NCBI GenBank assembly: GCA_013298185.1
Contig: JAAFJQ010000014.1
Location: forward strand, 1 to 33,789
DNA length: 33,789 nucleotides
Direction: 5' to 3'
DNA from: Deinococcales bacterium
GTDB lineage: Bacteria > Deinococcota > Deinococci > Deinococcales > JAAFIG01
The position numbers were made by a program, and so were the translations under genes. Shown piece by piece: positions 14,850-22,931 of the stretch; position 1 is the first letter of the stretch, and every line of letters begins with the position of its first letter. Under the pieces are notes generated by a model. That model saw only the letters and a list, made by a program, of their open reading frames with translations. It was not told the DNA's origin and did not search any database.

Positions 14850-15428
14850 ATGTCCAAGCAAACGGTCATCACCTCGGGTTACTTAGAAGGCATTCTGGAA
14901 CACTTAGGCGGGATGGGAACGTTCATGGCGTACTTAATTGAATCGCAAAGCACCGGCATTCTCGAGGTTGGCGGCGCGAAGCTGCATCTCGAGTGCGGGA
15001 TAATCACGCATCTCGAGCATGAGCGCTTGTTTGGCATGACTGCCGCTTTAGATGTGGCGCAACGTCAAACAGGGCATTTTAAGTTTGTGAAATCAGCCGT
15101 GGTTCAACACACCACGTTCCTCAATGCCAATGCGGTGCTGCTCGAGGCGATGCGTTTACTGGATGAGCGCCAGAATAAATACCTCGAGATGGTTGTGCCA
15201 GATATTGAATCTGCCATGATTTGCGCTCAGGGTCTTGCACCGCTCGTGATTTGGTCGGTCTATGAAACTGATTATCAACATCAAAAAACCACGATTATGG
15301 CGCTTGATGGTATGAAAATCATCATTCTCTCGGGCAACCTCGGTCAAGTTCGTAAGCACTTACTGCGGGCTGGTTTTACTCAAGACTTGCCGCAAAAAAC
15401 CAGACAAGCGAATCTGCCACGCGCCTAG
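14850..15428 (+). CDS. DUF4388 domain protein
   Basis: A 192-residue protein. Residues 10-115 match the DUF4388 domain: an opening LEGILEHLGG helix, a SQSTGILEV segment, an AKLHLECGIITHLE strand pair and a later DVAQRQTGHFKF stretch. The domain is common in Deinococcota, Myxococcota and cyanobacteria, often with signalling or GTPase-regulating proteins. The C-terminal 75 residues have no recognised domain. AAAGGAG (14836-14842) lies at good distance from the ATG at 14850; the frame is open further upstream only through low-complexity DNA. The biochemical role is unknown. Confidence 0.8.
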   Translation: MSKQTVITSGYLEGILEHLGGMGTFMAYLIESQSTGILEVGGAKLHLECGIITHLEHERLFGMTAALDVAQRQTGHFKFVKSAVVQHTTFLNANAVLLEAMRLLDERQNKYLEMVVPDIESAMICAQGLAPLVIWSVYETDYQHQKTTIMALDGMKIIILSGNLGQVRKHLLRAGFTQDLPQKTRQANLPRA

Positions 15429-15437
15429 AAAATCGCG

Positions 15438-15443
15438 TAAAAT
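15438..15443 (+). promoter_or_regulatory. -10 box of leaderless promoter for the GT4 gene
   Basis: TAAAAT lies 6 bases before the ATG at 15450. Confidence 0.55.
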
Positions 15444-15449
15444 TGGGGC

Positions 15450-16766
15450 ATGTTGTCCGTTAAACGCCCACTTCGGGTTGCGCTTTTCACCGATACCTAT
15501 ACGCCTCAGATCAATGGGGTGGTGACCAGTGTGGTCAATCTCAAACGTGGTCTCGAGGAAATGGGTCATGTGGTGACGATTGTTGCGCCTAAGCACCCGC
15601 AGCAAATCCCCGAAGCCAATGTGATTCGGATTCGTTCGACCACATATCGTCCGCAGCCCGAGCAGCGTTATGCTTTCCCACCGAGTTTACGAAAAATCCT
15701 CGAGTTTAGGATGCGCCGCTTTGATGTTATTCATACACATGGCGTGGTGATGCCACTGATTGGCTTGGGTATTGGGCGTTTACTTGGTGTGCCAGTGGTG
15801 ATGACGTACCACACCCGAATTCGAGATTATGTGCATTACGCGCCGTTTTATGCCAGCATGTCATGGTTACTCAACGACAAGCGTTGGTATGTGCGTGGTT
15901 CTAAAACCCGTACCAGTGTCTCGCGCAGTTTGGTCAGCAGCTTGGAGCATCGCACCCAAGTTTTGGCGGCTCGGGTGGATCAGTGGCTGTGTAATCGCAA
16001 CCTCGAGATTATTACGCCAGCCGCGCCGATGGCAGATGAACTTGTGGAAATGGGTGTGCAGAGTCCAATCAGTGTTGTGCCGAACGGAATTAACTTGGAA
16101 TTGCTGAGTCAACCACGTCAAGACCCATTTCCACAGTACCGCGCTCCTCAAAACGCCAAGCGTTTGCTGCATGTTTCGAGGGTGGGGAAAGAAAAATCCA
16201 TTGATTTGCTGCTCGAGCGTTTTTTCATCATCCATAAAGCCATGCCAGACACGCATTTGTTTATTGTGGGGGATGGTCCTGAGCGCAAGAACTTAGAAGC
16301 CTACACCAAGCAACTTGGTCTGGAAGAAGCTGTGACCTTCACGGGGTATGTGGCGAACACCGATGTTGGCGCGTATTATCAGCACGCGCATTTGTTTGTT
16401 TTTGCCAGCACATCTGAAACTCAAGGCATGGTCGCACTCGAAGCCAATGCTTGTGGTTGCCCAGTGATTGCTCGAGCTGAGATGGGGATTATTTCTTGTG
16501 TCTTGGATGGAAAAACAGGGTATCTGATTGACCCATCCGACGCAGAAACCTACGCTCAAAAAGCCCTCGAGTTGCTGCAAAACGAACCCAAGCGCCTCGA
16601 GTTCGCGGCGGCAGCCAAAGCCTTTGCTTTTGTGGAGGGTTCGCACACCACCATGACCAAACGCATTCTCGAGGTCTACGAACGCGCCATTGGCACAAAT
16701 AAGGGTTGGGCGGATTTGAGTTTAACCGAAGCGGTCAGTACGGTTCGTAAGGAACTCATTTCCTAA
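15450..16766 (+). CDS. GT4-family glycosyltransferase
   Basis: A 438-residue GT-B enzyme that likely transfers a sugar from a nucleotide donor to a lipid or glycan at the inner membrane face. The N-terminal half has FTDTYTPQINGVVTS (acceptor side, typical of diacylglycerol/phosphatidylinositol glycosyltransferases), DVIHTHGVVMPL and TYHTRIRDYVHY. The C-terminal half has VPNGINLE, LLHVSRVGKEKSIDLLL, FIVGDGPE and the E-x7-E motif SETQGMVALEA. It resembles MgtA-like and alpha-glucosyl-diacylglycerol synthases, so glycolipid synthesis is a fair guess. Its last 45 bases overlap the convergent phosphotransferase gene. Donor and acceptor cannot be told from sequence. Confidence 0.87.
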   Translation: MLSVKRPLRVALFTDTYTPQINGVVTSVVNLKRGLEEMGHVVTIVAPKHPQQIPEANVIRIRSTTYRPQPEQRYAFPPSLRKILEFRMRRFDVIHTHGVVMPLIGLGIGRLLGVPVVMTYHTRIRDYVHYAPFYASMSWLLNDKRWYVRGSKTRTSVSRSLVSSLEHRTQVLAARVDQWLCNRNLEIITPAAPMADELVEMGVQSPISVVPNGINLELLSQPRQDPFPQYRAPQNAKRLLHVSRVGKEKSIDLLLERFFIIHKAMPDTHLFIVGDGPERKNLEAYTKQLGLEEAVTFTGYVANTDVGAYYQHAHLFVFASTSETQGMVALEANACGCPVIARAEMGIISCVLDGKTGYLIDPSDAETYAQKALELLQNEPKRLEFAAAAKAFAFVEGSHTTMTKRILEVYERAIGTNKGWADLSLTEAVSTVRKELIS

Positions 16767-17651
16767 AACCAAGCGCCGTCCAATCTCGAGAAACTGTCCT
16801 GTTCCATCTTGCATATCCCAAGCCAGCATCAACAGCGCCCGTACCCGAATGTACTGACTGACTCGAGCAGGGTCGCAAGGTCTGACGCTCTGATAACCAC
16901 GCAAGAAAATCTCGAGGTGATCTGGGTTTTCAAATGGATGGCAATTATCGCGCAAGCAAGCTCTGGCGATGTCGTATTCGGGGTGGGCAAGGGTAGGTTC
17001 GTCAAAGTCAATGATGCTGACTTTTTCACCATCCCAAATCGCATTGGCAGGTCGAAAATCACCATGACAAAGCAGCCTTTCTTCTTTAGGCAAACCAATC
17101 AGCCAAGTGGTTAGTTCTTGGTACGCGCTCCACAACTCGGCATCTGGCTCGAGTGTGGCTTGGATGTTGCGCCAAAACTGCGCCAAAGTAAAACGCTCAG
17201 GCAGAAAATCCCCGTTGGGTGTGTGGGTCAGTTCAGGCTGATAACTCGAGCTTGCCAAATGCAGCTTGCCCAACGCCATTCCCCATGCCTCGAGTTGAAT
17301 CGGTGCGATGTTGTCATCGAGGGGTGTGCCATCCATGCCACGCCAGACAACAGCGAACCAAACCGTATCTATTTCCTCGAGTAAGTAACCAGTATTGGAC
17401 TTAATGGCTGTGGTTACATCCGCACCGTGGGCTGCTAAGTGCCGCGCCCAATCAATGCCTGCTGCTAAGAACTCTTCATCGCGTTGCTCGCAGTGAATCA
17501 TTCGCAAGTAGACGGTTTGACCATCCTTCGAGGCGCGAAAGACAGCATTGGCACTTCTTGCCACCAACTCGAGGTTGCTTAAACTCCAACGCCGCGCTGC
17601 TTTTTCTGCCAGCCAAGGGGTAATCATCTTTAATGTACTTGCCCAACTCAT
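16722..17651 (-). CDS. Aminoglycoside/choline-kinase-like phosphotransferase (APH family)
   Basis: A 309-residue protein with the APH/choline kinase fold. The ATP lobe has VFRASKDGQTVYLRMIH with the phosphate-anchoring Arg/Lys, and the catalytic loop is LLCHGDFRPANAIW with Asp and Asn. The metal-binding Asp follows in VSIIDFDEPTLAHPEYDIAR. Related proteins phosphorylate homoserine, choline, sugars or antibiotics; the natural substrate here is unknown and resistance should not be assumed. The frame is open 59 codons further upstream, but that part overlaps the divergent phosphatase; the ATG at 17651 has a TAACTT box 7 bases away. Its 3' end overlaps the GT4 gene tail to tail. Confidence 0.8.
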   Translation of the reverse strand: MSWASTLKMITPWLAEKAARRWSLSNLELVARSANAVFRASKDGQTVYLRMIHCEQRDEEFLAAGIDWARHLAAHGADVTTAIKSNTGYLLEEIDTVWFAVVWRGMDGTPLDDNIAPIQLEAWGMALGKLHLASSSYQPELTHTPNGDFLPERFTLAQFWRNIQATLEPDAELWSAYQELTTWLIGLPKEERLLCHGDFRPANAIWDGEKVSIIDFDEPTLAHPEYDIARACLRDNCHPFENPDHLEIFLRGYQSVRPCDPARVSQYIRVRALLMLAWDMQDGTGQFLEIGRRLVLGNEFLTNRTDRFG

Positions 17652-17658
17652 ATGCCCT

Positions 17659-17664
17659 AAGTTA
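17659..17664 (-). promoter_or_regulatory. -10 box of leaderless promoter for the APH-family gene
   Basis: TAACTT on the minus strand lies 7 bases before the ATG at 17651. It shares a 72-bp divergent control region with the phosphatase gene. Confidence 0.5.
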
Positions 17665-17711
17665 GTGCATTTCCAAACAACAAATGACTTCAACCACGAC
17701 TGCAAACAAGT

Positions 17712-17717
17712 TAAGCT
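17712..17717 (+). promoter_or_regulatory. -10 box of leaderless promoter for the metallophosphatase gene
   Basis: TAAGCT lies 6 bases before the ATG at 17724. Confidence 0.5.
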
Positions 17718-17723
17718 ACACCC

Positions 17724-18542
17724 ATGTTCTACGCCATTGGTGATATTCACGGCTGTCTCGAGAAACTGCGCTCTTTGCTCGAGACAGCCAATTTGATTGA
17801 TGCAAACGCACATTGGATAGCTGGTCATTCAAAACTGGTTTTCTTAGGCGATTACATGGATAGGGGAGAGGACGGCATTGGCGTGCTTGACCTCATCATG
17901 CGGCTCGAGCAAGAAGCCAAAAAAGCTGGTGGTGAAGTGATTGCCCTCCTTGGCAATCATGATCTGATTCTGCTCGAGGTGCTGTACTTTGGCGAGCAGC
18001 ATCTACCAAGTTTTTTATCACAAGGAAAAACCCTGAGCTTCAAACAAATGTGGCTCGAGAATGCTGGCGGGCAACTGTCCGATTACAACCGCCTCGAGCC
18101 AAAGCATGTACATTGGTTACAAACCCGTCCTGTCATGCACCAAATTGCTGATACGCTTTTCCTTCATGCAGATTCTGAATTTTACCTCGAGTACGGCGCT
18201 CGTCTCGAGGAGATCAACCGCAACATCCAAGCTGTGATTACCAGCGGCGAGATTCACAGCATGGATTTACTCGAGGAACGCTTTGCCACACGCAAGGCTT
18301 TTATCTTTGATACCCAAGCCGCCAAAGACTTCGCCAATTTTTTTGATGTCAAACGCCTTGTGCATGGTCACACCACAATTTTTAATTTGGCTCGAGTGTC
18401 ACCCAAGGATGTGACTGCGCCGTTTATCTATGCCGATGGCATCTGCGTCAACCTCGATCATGGGCTTTGTTATGGCGGGCAAGGCTTTGTTTACCGTCTA
18501 CCTAGCCCAACTCAGTCACTCGAGGTAGAATCTGCGTCATGA
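17724..18542 (+). CDS. Calcineurin-like metallophosphatase, bacterial Ser/Thr phosphatase / ApaH type
   Basis: A 272-residue metal-dependent phosphoesterase. The dinuclear metal motifs appear in order: GDIHG (6-10), GDYMDRG (42-48), GNHD (near 80), a His in TLFLHADSE, and VHGHT. The layout is that of the PrpE/ApaH/lambda phosphatase group, which cleave phosphoproteins or diadenosine tetraphosphate. The gene is divergent from a kinase-like gene with a shared 72-bp promoter region, and its stop overlaps the fabG start by ATGA. The substrate is unknown. Confidence 0.85.
   Translation: MFYAIGDIHGCLEKLRSLLETANLIDANAHWIAGHSKLVFLGDYMDRGEDGIGVLDLIMRLEQEAKKAGGEVIALLGNHDLILLEVLYFGEQHLPSFLSQGKTLSFKQMWLENAGGQLSDYNRLEPKHVHWLQTRPVMHQIADTLFLHADSEFYLEYGARLEEINRNIQAVITSGEIHSMDLLEERFATRKAFIFDTQAAKDFANFFDVKRLVHGHTTIFNLARVSPKDVTAPFIYADGICVNLDHGLCYGGQGFVYRLPSPTQSLEVESAS
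18526..18531 (+). promoter_or_regulatory. -10 box of internal leaderless promoter for fabG
   Basis: TAGAAT lies 7 bases before the ATG at 18539, inside the end of the phosphatase gene. fabG could thus be both co-transcribed and started on its own. Confidence 0.45.
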
Positions 18543-19282
18543 CAACCTCCCGAAAAATTTTGGTCACAGGAGCTTCACGCGGTTTAGGCAAATCCATTGC
18601 CCTCGAGTTAGGTCAATTTGGTCACAGCATCGCCGTGCATTATGGACGCTCGAGCGAAGAAGCCCAAGCGGTTGCCGAAGCCATCCGTGCCAGTGGGGGT
18701 ACAGCAGAACTGATCCAAGGCGATCTGAGCAGCTTAGACGGAGCAAAAGCCGTGGCAGCCGCCGCCACCCAAGCCTTGGGTGGTCTGGAAGTGCTGGTCA
18801 ACAACGCTGGAATCACCAAAGATGGTTTGGTCATGCGAATGAAAGACGAAGATTGGGACGCCGTCATAGACACCAATTTGTCCGCACCTTTTGCCTTAAT
18901 CAGAGCTGCGATTCGTGGAATGCTGACCGCCAAATGGGGAAGAATTGTCAATGTCTCGAGCATCGTTGGTTTAATGGGCAACCCCGGACAAGCCAATTAT
19001 ATTGCTGCTAAAGCTGGTTTGATTGGTCTGACCAAAGCCATTGCCAAAGAATATGGTGGTAAAGGCATCACTTGTAACGCCATCGCCCCGGGCTTTATTG
19101 AATCTGATATGACCGAGAAACTACCCGAAGCCCTCAAAGCCAAGTACCTCGAGAGCATCCCAGCCGCTCGTTTTGGCAAACCCGAAGATGTGGCTGCCTT
19201 GATTGCCTTCTTGGTATCCGACGGAGCAGCTTATATCAATGGGCAAACCATTGCCGTGGATGGCGGCTTGTACGCGCATTAA
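18539..19282 (+). CDS. fabG: 3-oxoacyl-[acyl-carrier-protein] reductase
   Basis: A 247-residue NADPH-dependent short-chain dehydrogenase that reduces the 3-keto group during fatty acid elongation. Cofactor motif TGASRGLGKS is at 10-19, NNAGITKDGLVMRM is the FabG-specific segment, and the catalytic residues are in VNVSSIVGLMGNPGQ (Ser) and NYIAAKAGLIGLTKA (Tyr-x3-Lys). The C-terminal GAAYINGQTIAVDGGLYA is the standard FabG ending. Other fab genes are not adjacent, so a PhaB-like or housekeeping role can only be judged by phylogeny. Confidence 0.92.
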   Translation: MTTSRKILVTGASRGLGKSIALELGQFGHSIAVHYGRSSEEAQAVAEAIRASGGTAELIQGDLSSLDGAKAVAAAATQALGGLEVLVNNAGITKDGLVMRMKDEDWDAVIDTNLSAPFALIRAAIRGMLTAKWGRIVNVSSIVGLMGNPGQANYIAAKAGLIGLTKAIAKEYGGKGITCNAIAPGFIESDMTEKLPEALKAKYLESIPAARFGKPEDVAALIAFLVSDGAAYINGQTIAVDGGLYAH

Positions 19283-19393
19283 GGGCTTGGGAGAAAAGAG
19301 AAAAGAGAAAATTGAGAGCAAAAACAGTTGTCAGAGGTTTATCTTTAACCTTTAACCTTTCATCTTTAACCTCATAGCTCATAGCTCATAGCT
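19283..19393. repeat. Low-complexity spacer with two heptamer repeat arrays
   Basis: Between convergent fabG and the sensor gene lie AGAAAAG repeats (from 19291), five units of the TTTAACC family (about 19340-19372) and three TAGCTCA units (about 19375-19393). There is no gene. Confidence 0.7.
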
Positions 19394-22300
19394 CTACCCT
19401 ACTTTAATCGCCTCGAGATACTGTTTTAACGTTCCTTCTAAAATCACAACCATCATGCTGCGTCCGCGTAAAATCAGTTTTTTCTCCGCCCAGTCGCTGT
19501 GTTTCTCGAGGTGTGCGGTGAAGTACTGCTCACCGCCGATGCCTCGGATGAAGGCAATGCCTGCTTCGATGTTGGGCAGGATCATGGTTTTGGTTTCGGT
19601 GTTGCGTTGCCGCATTTTTTGGTTTTGAGCTTCGAGCAGACGCATTTCGTCTAACAATCGGGTGATTTGAATTTCATGGCTGATGCGCTCAGCGATTTGC
19701 AGTAGTAAATTGGCATCGGCTTCGTTGAATGCAGCCAGCTCTAAGGACTCGAGGTTAATCACGCCCAGCACTTCGTCTTGGTTGGTGATTGGTACGCAAA
19801 GTTCGCTTTTGATGCTGCCTGATAAATGCACAAAATCAGGGTCAGTGCTTGAATCGGTAATCAGCATGACTTGTTTACCTTTGACACTGCGTACCATTAC
19901 GCCTTTGCCAGTCATGGCATGGGATTGAATGGTGTTTTCGTAACCAACTGCGTGTTGCAATACCAATTGCCCACCCTCGAGTAAGTAAATGCTGACCATG
20001 GGTACACCAAGGGTTTGGCTGATGCTTGTCACAATGTTTTGAATCAGGTTTTGGGTGGTGTTGGTGCTGCTGGCAGCATTGCGGATGGTGTCTATCAGTT
20101 CTAAGCGTTTGGCTTGGGCTTGGCTGTCTTCAAACAACTGGCGGTATTTTTGTTCGGCTAAAAGTAAAGCCTGAGTTTTCTCGAGTTTGGTTTTGGTTTC
20201 GCGCTCTAAGGCGCGGCGGGCAGCGTGGGCGGCTTGCTCGAGCTGCACTTGTTCGGTGACATCGTGCAGTGTGGCAATTGCACCAATTGGTTGTCCAGTG
20301 GCGTCTATTCGTGGTGAGGTGTGTCCTTCGATGGTGATCCAATGTCCGTCTTTGTGTTTGACTCGGTATCGGTAGACACTGTACTGCCCAGCTTGGCGCA
20401 GCTGCTGGGCTTCGTTCAGTAACCGATGGTCGTCGGGGTGAACCAGTTCTAAAGTTGTTTTTCCAATTAAATCCTCGAGTTCGTAACCCACTGTTTTGGT
20501 GAAAGCGGGATTCATGTACTCGATTTTTCGTTCTTGGTTGATCAGCACCAACCCAACTTGAAGCCCGTTGGTGATGTCAAGTGCGTAATCGCGTTCCTGC
20601 TCGAGTTGGGTTTTGATTTGAGCCACTTCTTTGGCATGCTCACTTTCTCGGGTGACATCGCGGGTGAGTGCCACGCCGCCGCCTTTGATTTCACCATTGA
20701 GTGAATAGCGCGGATAGCCAATCACTTCGACTTTGATGATGCTGCCATCTTTGTGTTCCATGTCGTAACGGTTGACGCTTCGCCAGCCTTGGTTGCGCTC
20801 CTCGAGTGTGGCTCTCAGTTCTTGTTTTTTGCCGATCACCAAATCCACGGGGCTTTGCCCAATCAGCTCCTCGGGTTCGTAGCCGAGCATCTTGGCGTAA
20901 GCTGGGCTGACATATTCAAAAATTCCATGTTCGTTGTTGACGGTTACACCTTGGTCAATGGTTTCAAGCACCAATTGGGCAAAGGCTTGTTGTTGTGCCA
21001 AAGTGGTTTGGGTATCAAGCAGTTGCCGCAAGGCTTGATTTTTTTCTAAGGTGGTTTGATTGTTGGCGCTGGTGTCAATCACAATTGCATTTGCACCAAC
21101 CAAAACATCATCTTGATAAATTGGTCGGACAAAGACCTGCACATCCATGCCACGAAAATCAAATGAAACTTGGAATTCTTCTCCGGCTAAAGCACTTTCA
21201 ATCAGGTTTTCAACAACTGGATCATCGCGCAGAATTTGATTCAGTGGCACACCAATCAGGCGCCCAGCCGCTTGTGCGCCACCAAAATGCTTGACCCCTA
21301 AGCCCTCGAGCATGGTTAAGCAACCATTTTTATCAATAGATAACACCAGAATGGGCAGCGTCTCGAGCAGCTGTTCAACCCGATGCGACACGACTTCTAG
21401 GGCTTGTTCGGATTTGACTTGTTGGCTGATGTCAACTGCCAATAAATGACAGCCAATCAAGCGCTCATGCTGGCGAATTGGTACAGCCCAGATTTCCAAG
21501 GTGCGTTGCTGCCAAGGCACTTGAAAGTTCAGTTTTTCGCCTTGTAAAGCTCGGGCAATTTCGGATTGATTCGTCCATAATTCATGAATTGATAAGCCCA
21601 ACAGGGCTTGGCTTTTGAGGTTTTCTTGCTCGAGCAGCTGCCCTTCGATAAAAGTAATCATGCCTCTGGCATCGGTTTGCACAAAAATCATGGGTAGGTG
21701 CTTCATTAGGCTCTGGAAATGATCGGTCTGAGCGCTGCGAACAGGGTCAGTTGAAATCCCACTGAACTCGAGAATGCCAATCACAGTGCCTTGCCCATCT
21801 CGGATGGCTTCGATGCTCGAGCGCACCTGAATCCGAAAACCCGATTGGTGTAAACGGGTGACTTCTCGTGGGGCAACGTTTTTTTGCGGTAATTGCTCGA
21901 GCAGGTGTAAAAAGTTGGCTTGTTCAAGAGATGGAATGATGGTGGTCAGTGGTTGCCCAATCATTTTTTCGCGCTCATAGCCGTACATTTCTTCAGCGCC
22001 GTCATTCCAAGCGGTGATGATGCCAGCCAAGTCACAAGCAACCACGCTTTCTTTGGCTTGCATCACAGCGTTTTCGAGTTCAGAAGCATTATCTTGGGGT
22101 GTTCGCTTGGTGGATAACAAAACCGCATTGATTCCGTCCATGGCAAGGTCAGCCACACCAGCCAGCAACTCGAGTTGAGCCGCTTCGGGTTGTTGGTTGG
22201 ATCGGTCAAGCAGCAGCAACGAACCCATCACCAAACCAGAATGCGACATCAAAGGAATGCTGACCATGGTTTGAAAATGCTCGATGCCAAGAAATGATTC

Positions 22301-22618
22301 GACTTGTCTTAGCACACCTGATTCGCTTGAGTGCATTGGTTTTGGAGGAGCAAACCAAGTGAAATCCTTGGGCAAACTCCGCGCCAAGCGGTTATTGCCA
22401 AGCCCATAGGTTGCCATTAAGCGCACGGTATTGCTTGAAACCCAGCAAACGGCAGCGGCTTCAAAGCCAATCATTTTGCTGCTCAGTTGAGCAGCTTGTT
22501 GTAGACTGACACTGGCAAGTTCGCGCACAGGAGCGTACTCGAGTAAAATATCAGCCTTAAACGCCGTAGATGGTTGTCTACTGGTTTGACTGGTTTTCAT
22601 TTGAATACGGTTGCTCAT
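19394..22618 (-). CDS. Multi-domain GAF/PAS sensor protein without a recognised output domain
   Basis: A 1074-residue soluble protein. Domains in order, approximate: GAF (28-165); PAS (183-290, AGIITAWNDGAEEMYGYE); two weaker PAS-like units (305-405, 415-525); PAS plus PAC (560-680, FEYVSPAYAKMLGYEPEELIG); PAS plus PAC (690-800, IEYMNPAFTKTVGYELEDLIG); a coiled coil (about 800-865); a second GAF (870-1005); and a C-terminal segment of about 65 residues. No histidine kinase, GGDEF, EAL, phosphatase or HTH motif is visible. The C-terminal segment (QKMRQRNTETKT, then IRGIGGEQYFTAHLEKHSDWAEKK) may be a novel output or docking element. There is no membrane helix. The start has a TAGAAT box 9 bases upstream. 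Confidence 0.85.
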   Translation of the reverse strand: MSNRIQMKTSQTSRQPSTAFKADILLEYAPVRELASVSLQQAAQLSSKMIGFEAAAVCWVSSNTVRLMATYGLGNNRLARSLPKDFTWFAPPKPMHSSESGVLRQVESFLGIEHFQTMVSIPLMSHSGLVMGSLLLLDRSNQQPEAAQLELLAGVADLAMDGINAVLLSTKRTPQDNASELENAVMQAKESVVACDLAGIITAWNDGAEEMYGYEREKMIGQPLTTIIPSLEQANFLHLLEQLPQKNVAPREVTRLHQSGFRIQVRSSIEAIRDGQGTVIGILEFSGISTDPVRSAQTDHFQSLMKHLPMIFVQTDARGMITFIEGQLLEQENLKSQALLGLSIHELWTNQSEIARALQGEKLNFQVPWQQRTLEIWAVPIRQHERLIGCHLLAVDISQQVKSEQALEVVSHRVEQLLETLPILVLSIDKNGCLTMLEGLGVKHFGGAQAAGRLIGVPLNQILRDDPVVENLIESALAGEEFQVSFDFRGMDVQVFVRPIYQDDVLVGANAIVIDTSANNQTTLEKNQALRQLLDTQTTLAQQQAFAQLVLETIDQGVTVNNEHGIFEYVSPAYAKMLGYEPEELIGQSPVDLVIGKKQELRATLEERNQGWRSVNRYDMEHKDGSIIKVEVIGYPRYSLNGEIKGGGVALTRDVTRESEHAKEVAQIKTQLEQERDYALDITNGLQVGLVLINQERKIEYMNPAFTKTVGYELEDLIGKTTLELVHPDDHRLLNEAQQLRQAGQYSVYRYRVKHKDGHWITIEGHTSPRIDATGQPIGAIATLHDVTEQVQLEQAAHAARRALERETKTKLEKTQALLLAEQKYRQLFEDSQAQAKRLELIDTIRNAASSTNTTQNLIQNIVTSISQTLGVPMVSIYLLEGGQLVLQHAVGYENTIQSHAMTGKGVMVRSVKGKQVMLITDSSTDPDFVHLSGSIKSELCVPITNQDEVLGVINLESLELAAFNEADANLLLQIAERISHEIQITRLLDEMRLLEAQNQKMRQRNTETKTMILPNIEAGIAFIRGIGGEQYFTAHLEKHSDWAEKKLILRGRSMMVVILEGTLKQYLEAIKVG

Positions 22619-22627
22619 GGCTTTTAG

Positions 22628-22633
22628 ATTCTA
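22628..22633 (-). promoter_or_regulatory. -10 box of likely leaderless promoter for the sensor gene
   Basis: TAGAAT on the minus strand ends 9 bases before the ATG at 22618, slightly further than in other genes. Confidence 0.4.
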
Positions 22634-22753
22634 TTTAATCGTTTATAGAGTTACAATTCCCTGACAAATCATGCCAGTTTCGAGTAAGACAATTGTGACC
22701 TTCATAACAATAGCCTTTCTTGACAGCAAATGAAACCACCCAAAGTATAGGCA

Positions 22754-22884
22754 CTGCCACACCAAGCAGAGTATGGGCAGAGTATGGGCTGTCACACCAA
22801 GCCTGCTATGGGCTGTCACACCAAGCCTGCTATGGGCTGTCACACCAAGCCTGCTATGGGCTGTCACACCAAGCCTGCCATGGG
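22754..22884. repeat. 24-bp tandem repeat, about 5.5 copies, between the sensor and DsbA-like genes
   Basis: Copies at 22789-22812, 22813-22836 and 22837-22860 look identical (CTGTCACACCAAGCCTGC plus TATGGG). The copy at 22861-22884 has one change, the copy at 22754-22777 is diverged, and an 11-base partial copy follows it. The 313-bp gap between the two divergent genes contains little else. The repeat's TATGGGCT resembles the real -10 region TAGGCT downstream. Confidence 0.9.
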
Positions 22885-22918
22885 CTAAGCGACACCTTCT
22901 CAAACCAACAAAGTTTGC

Positions 22919-22924
22919 TAGGCT
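22919..22924 (+). promoter_or_regulatory. -10 box of leaderless promoter for the DsbA-like gene
   Basis: TAGGCT lies 7 bases before the ATG at 22932. Confidence 0.5.
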
Positions 22925-22931
22925 ATGACCC

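Noticed and set aside
16722-17828. Longer form of the APH-family gene starting at 17828
   Set aside because: The 59 extra codons would overlap the start of the divergent phosphatase gene and show no family similarity; ATG at 17651 has its own -10 box.
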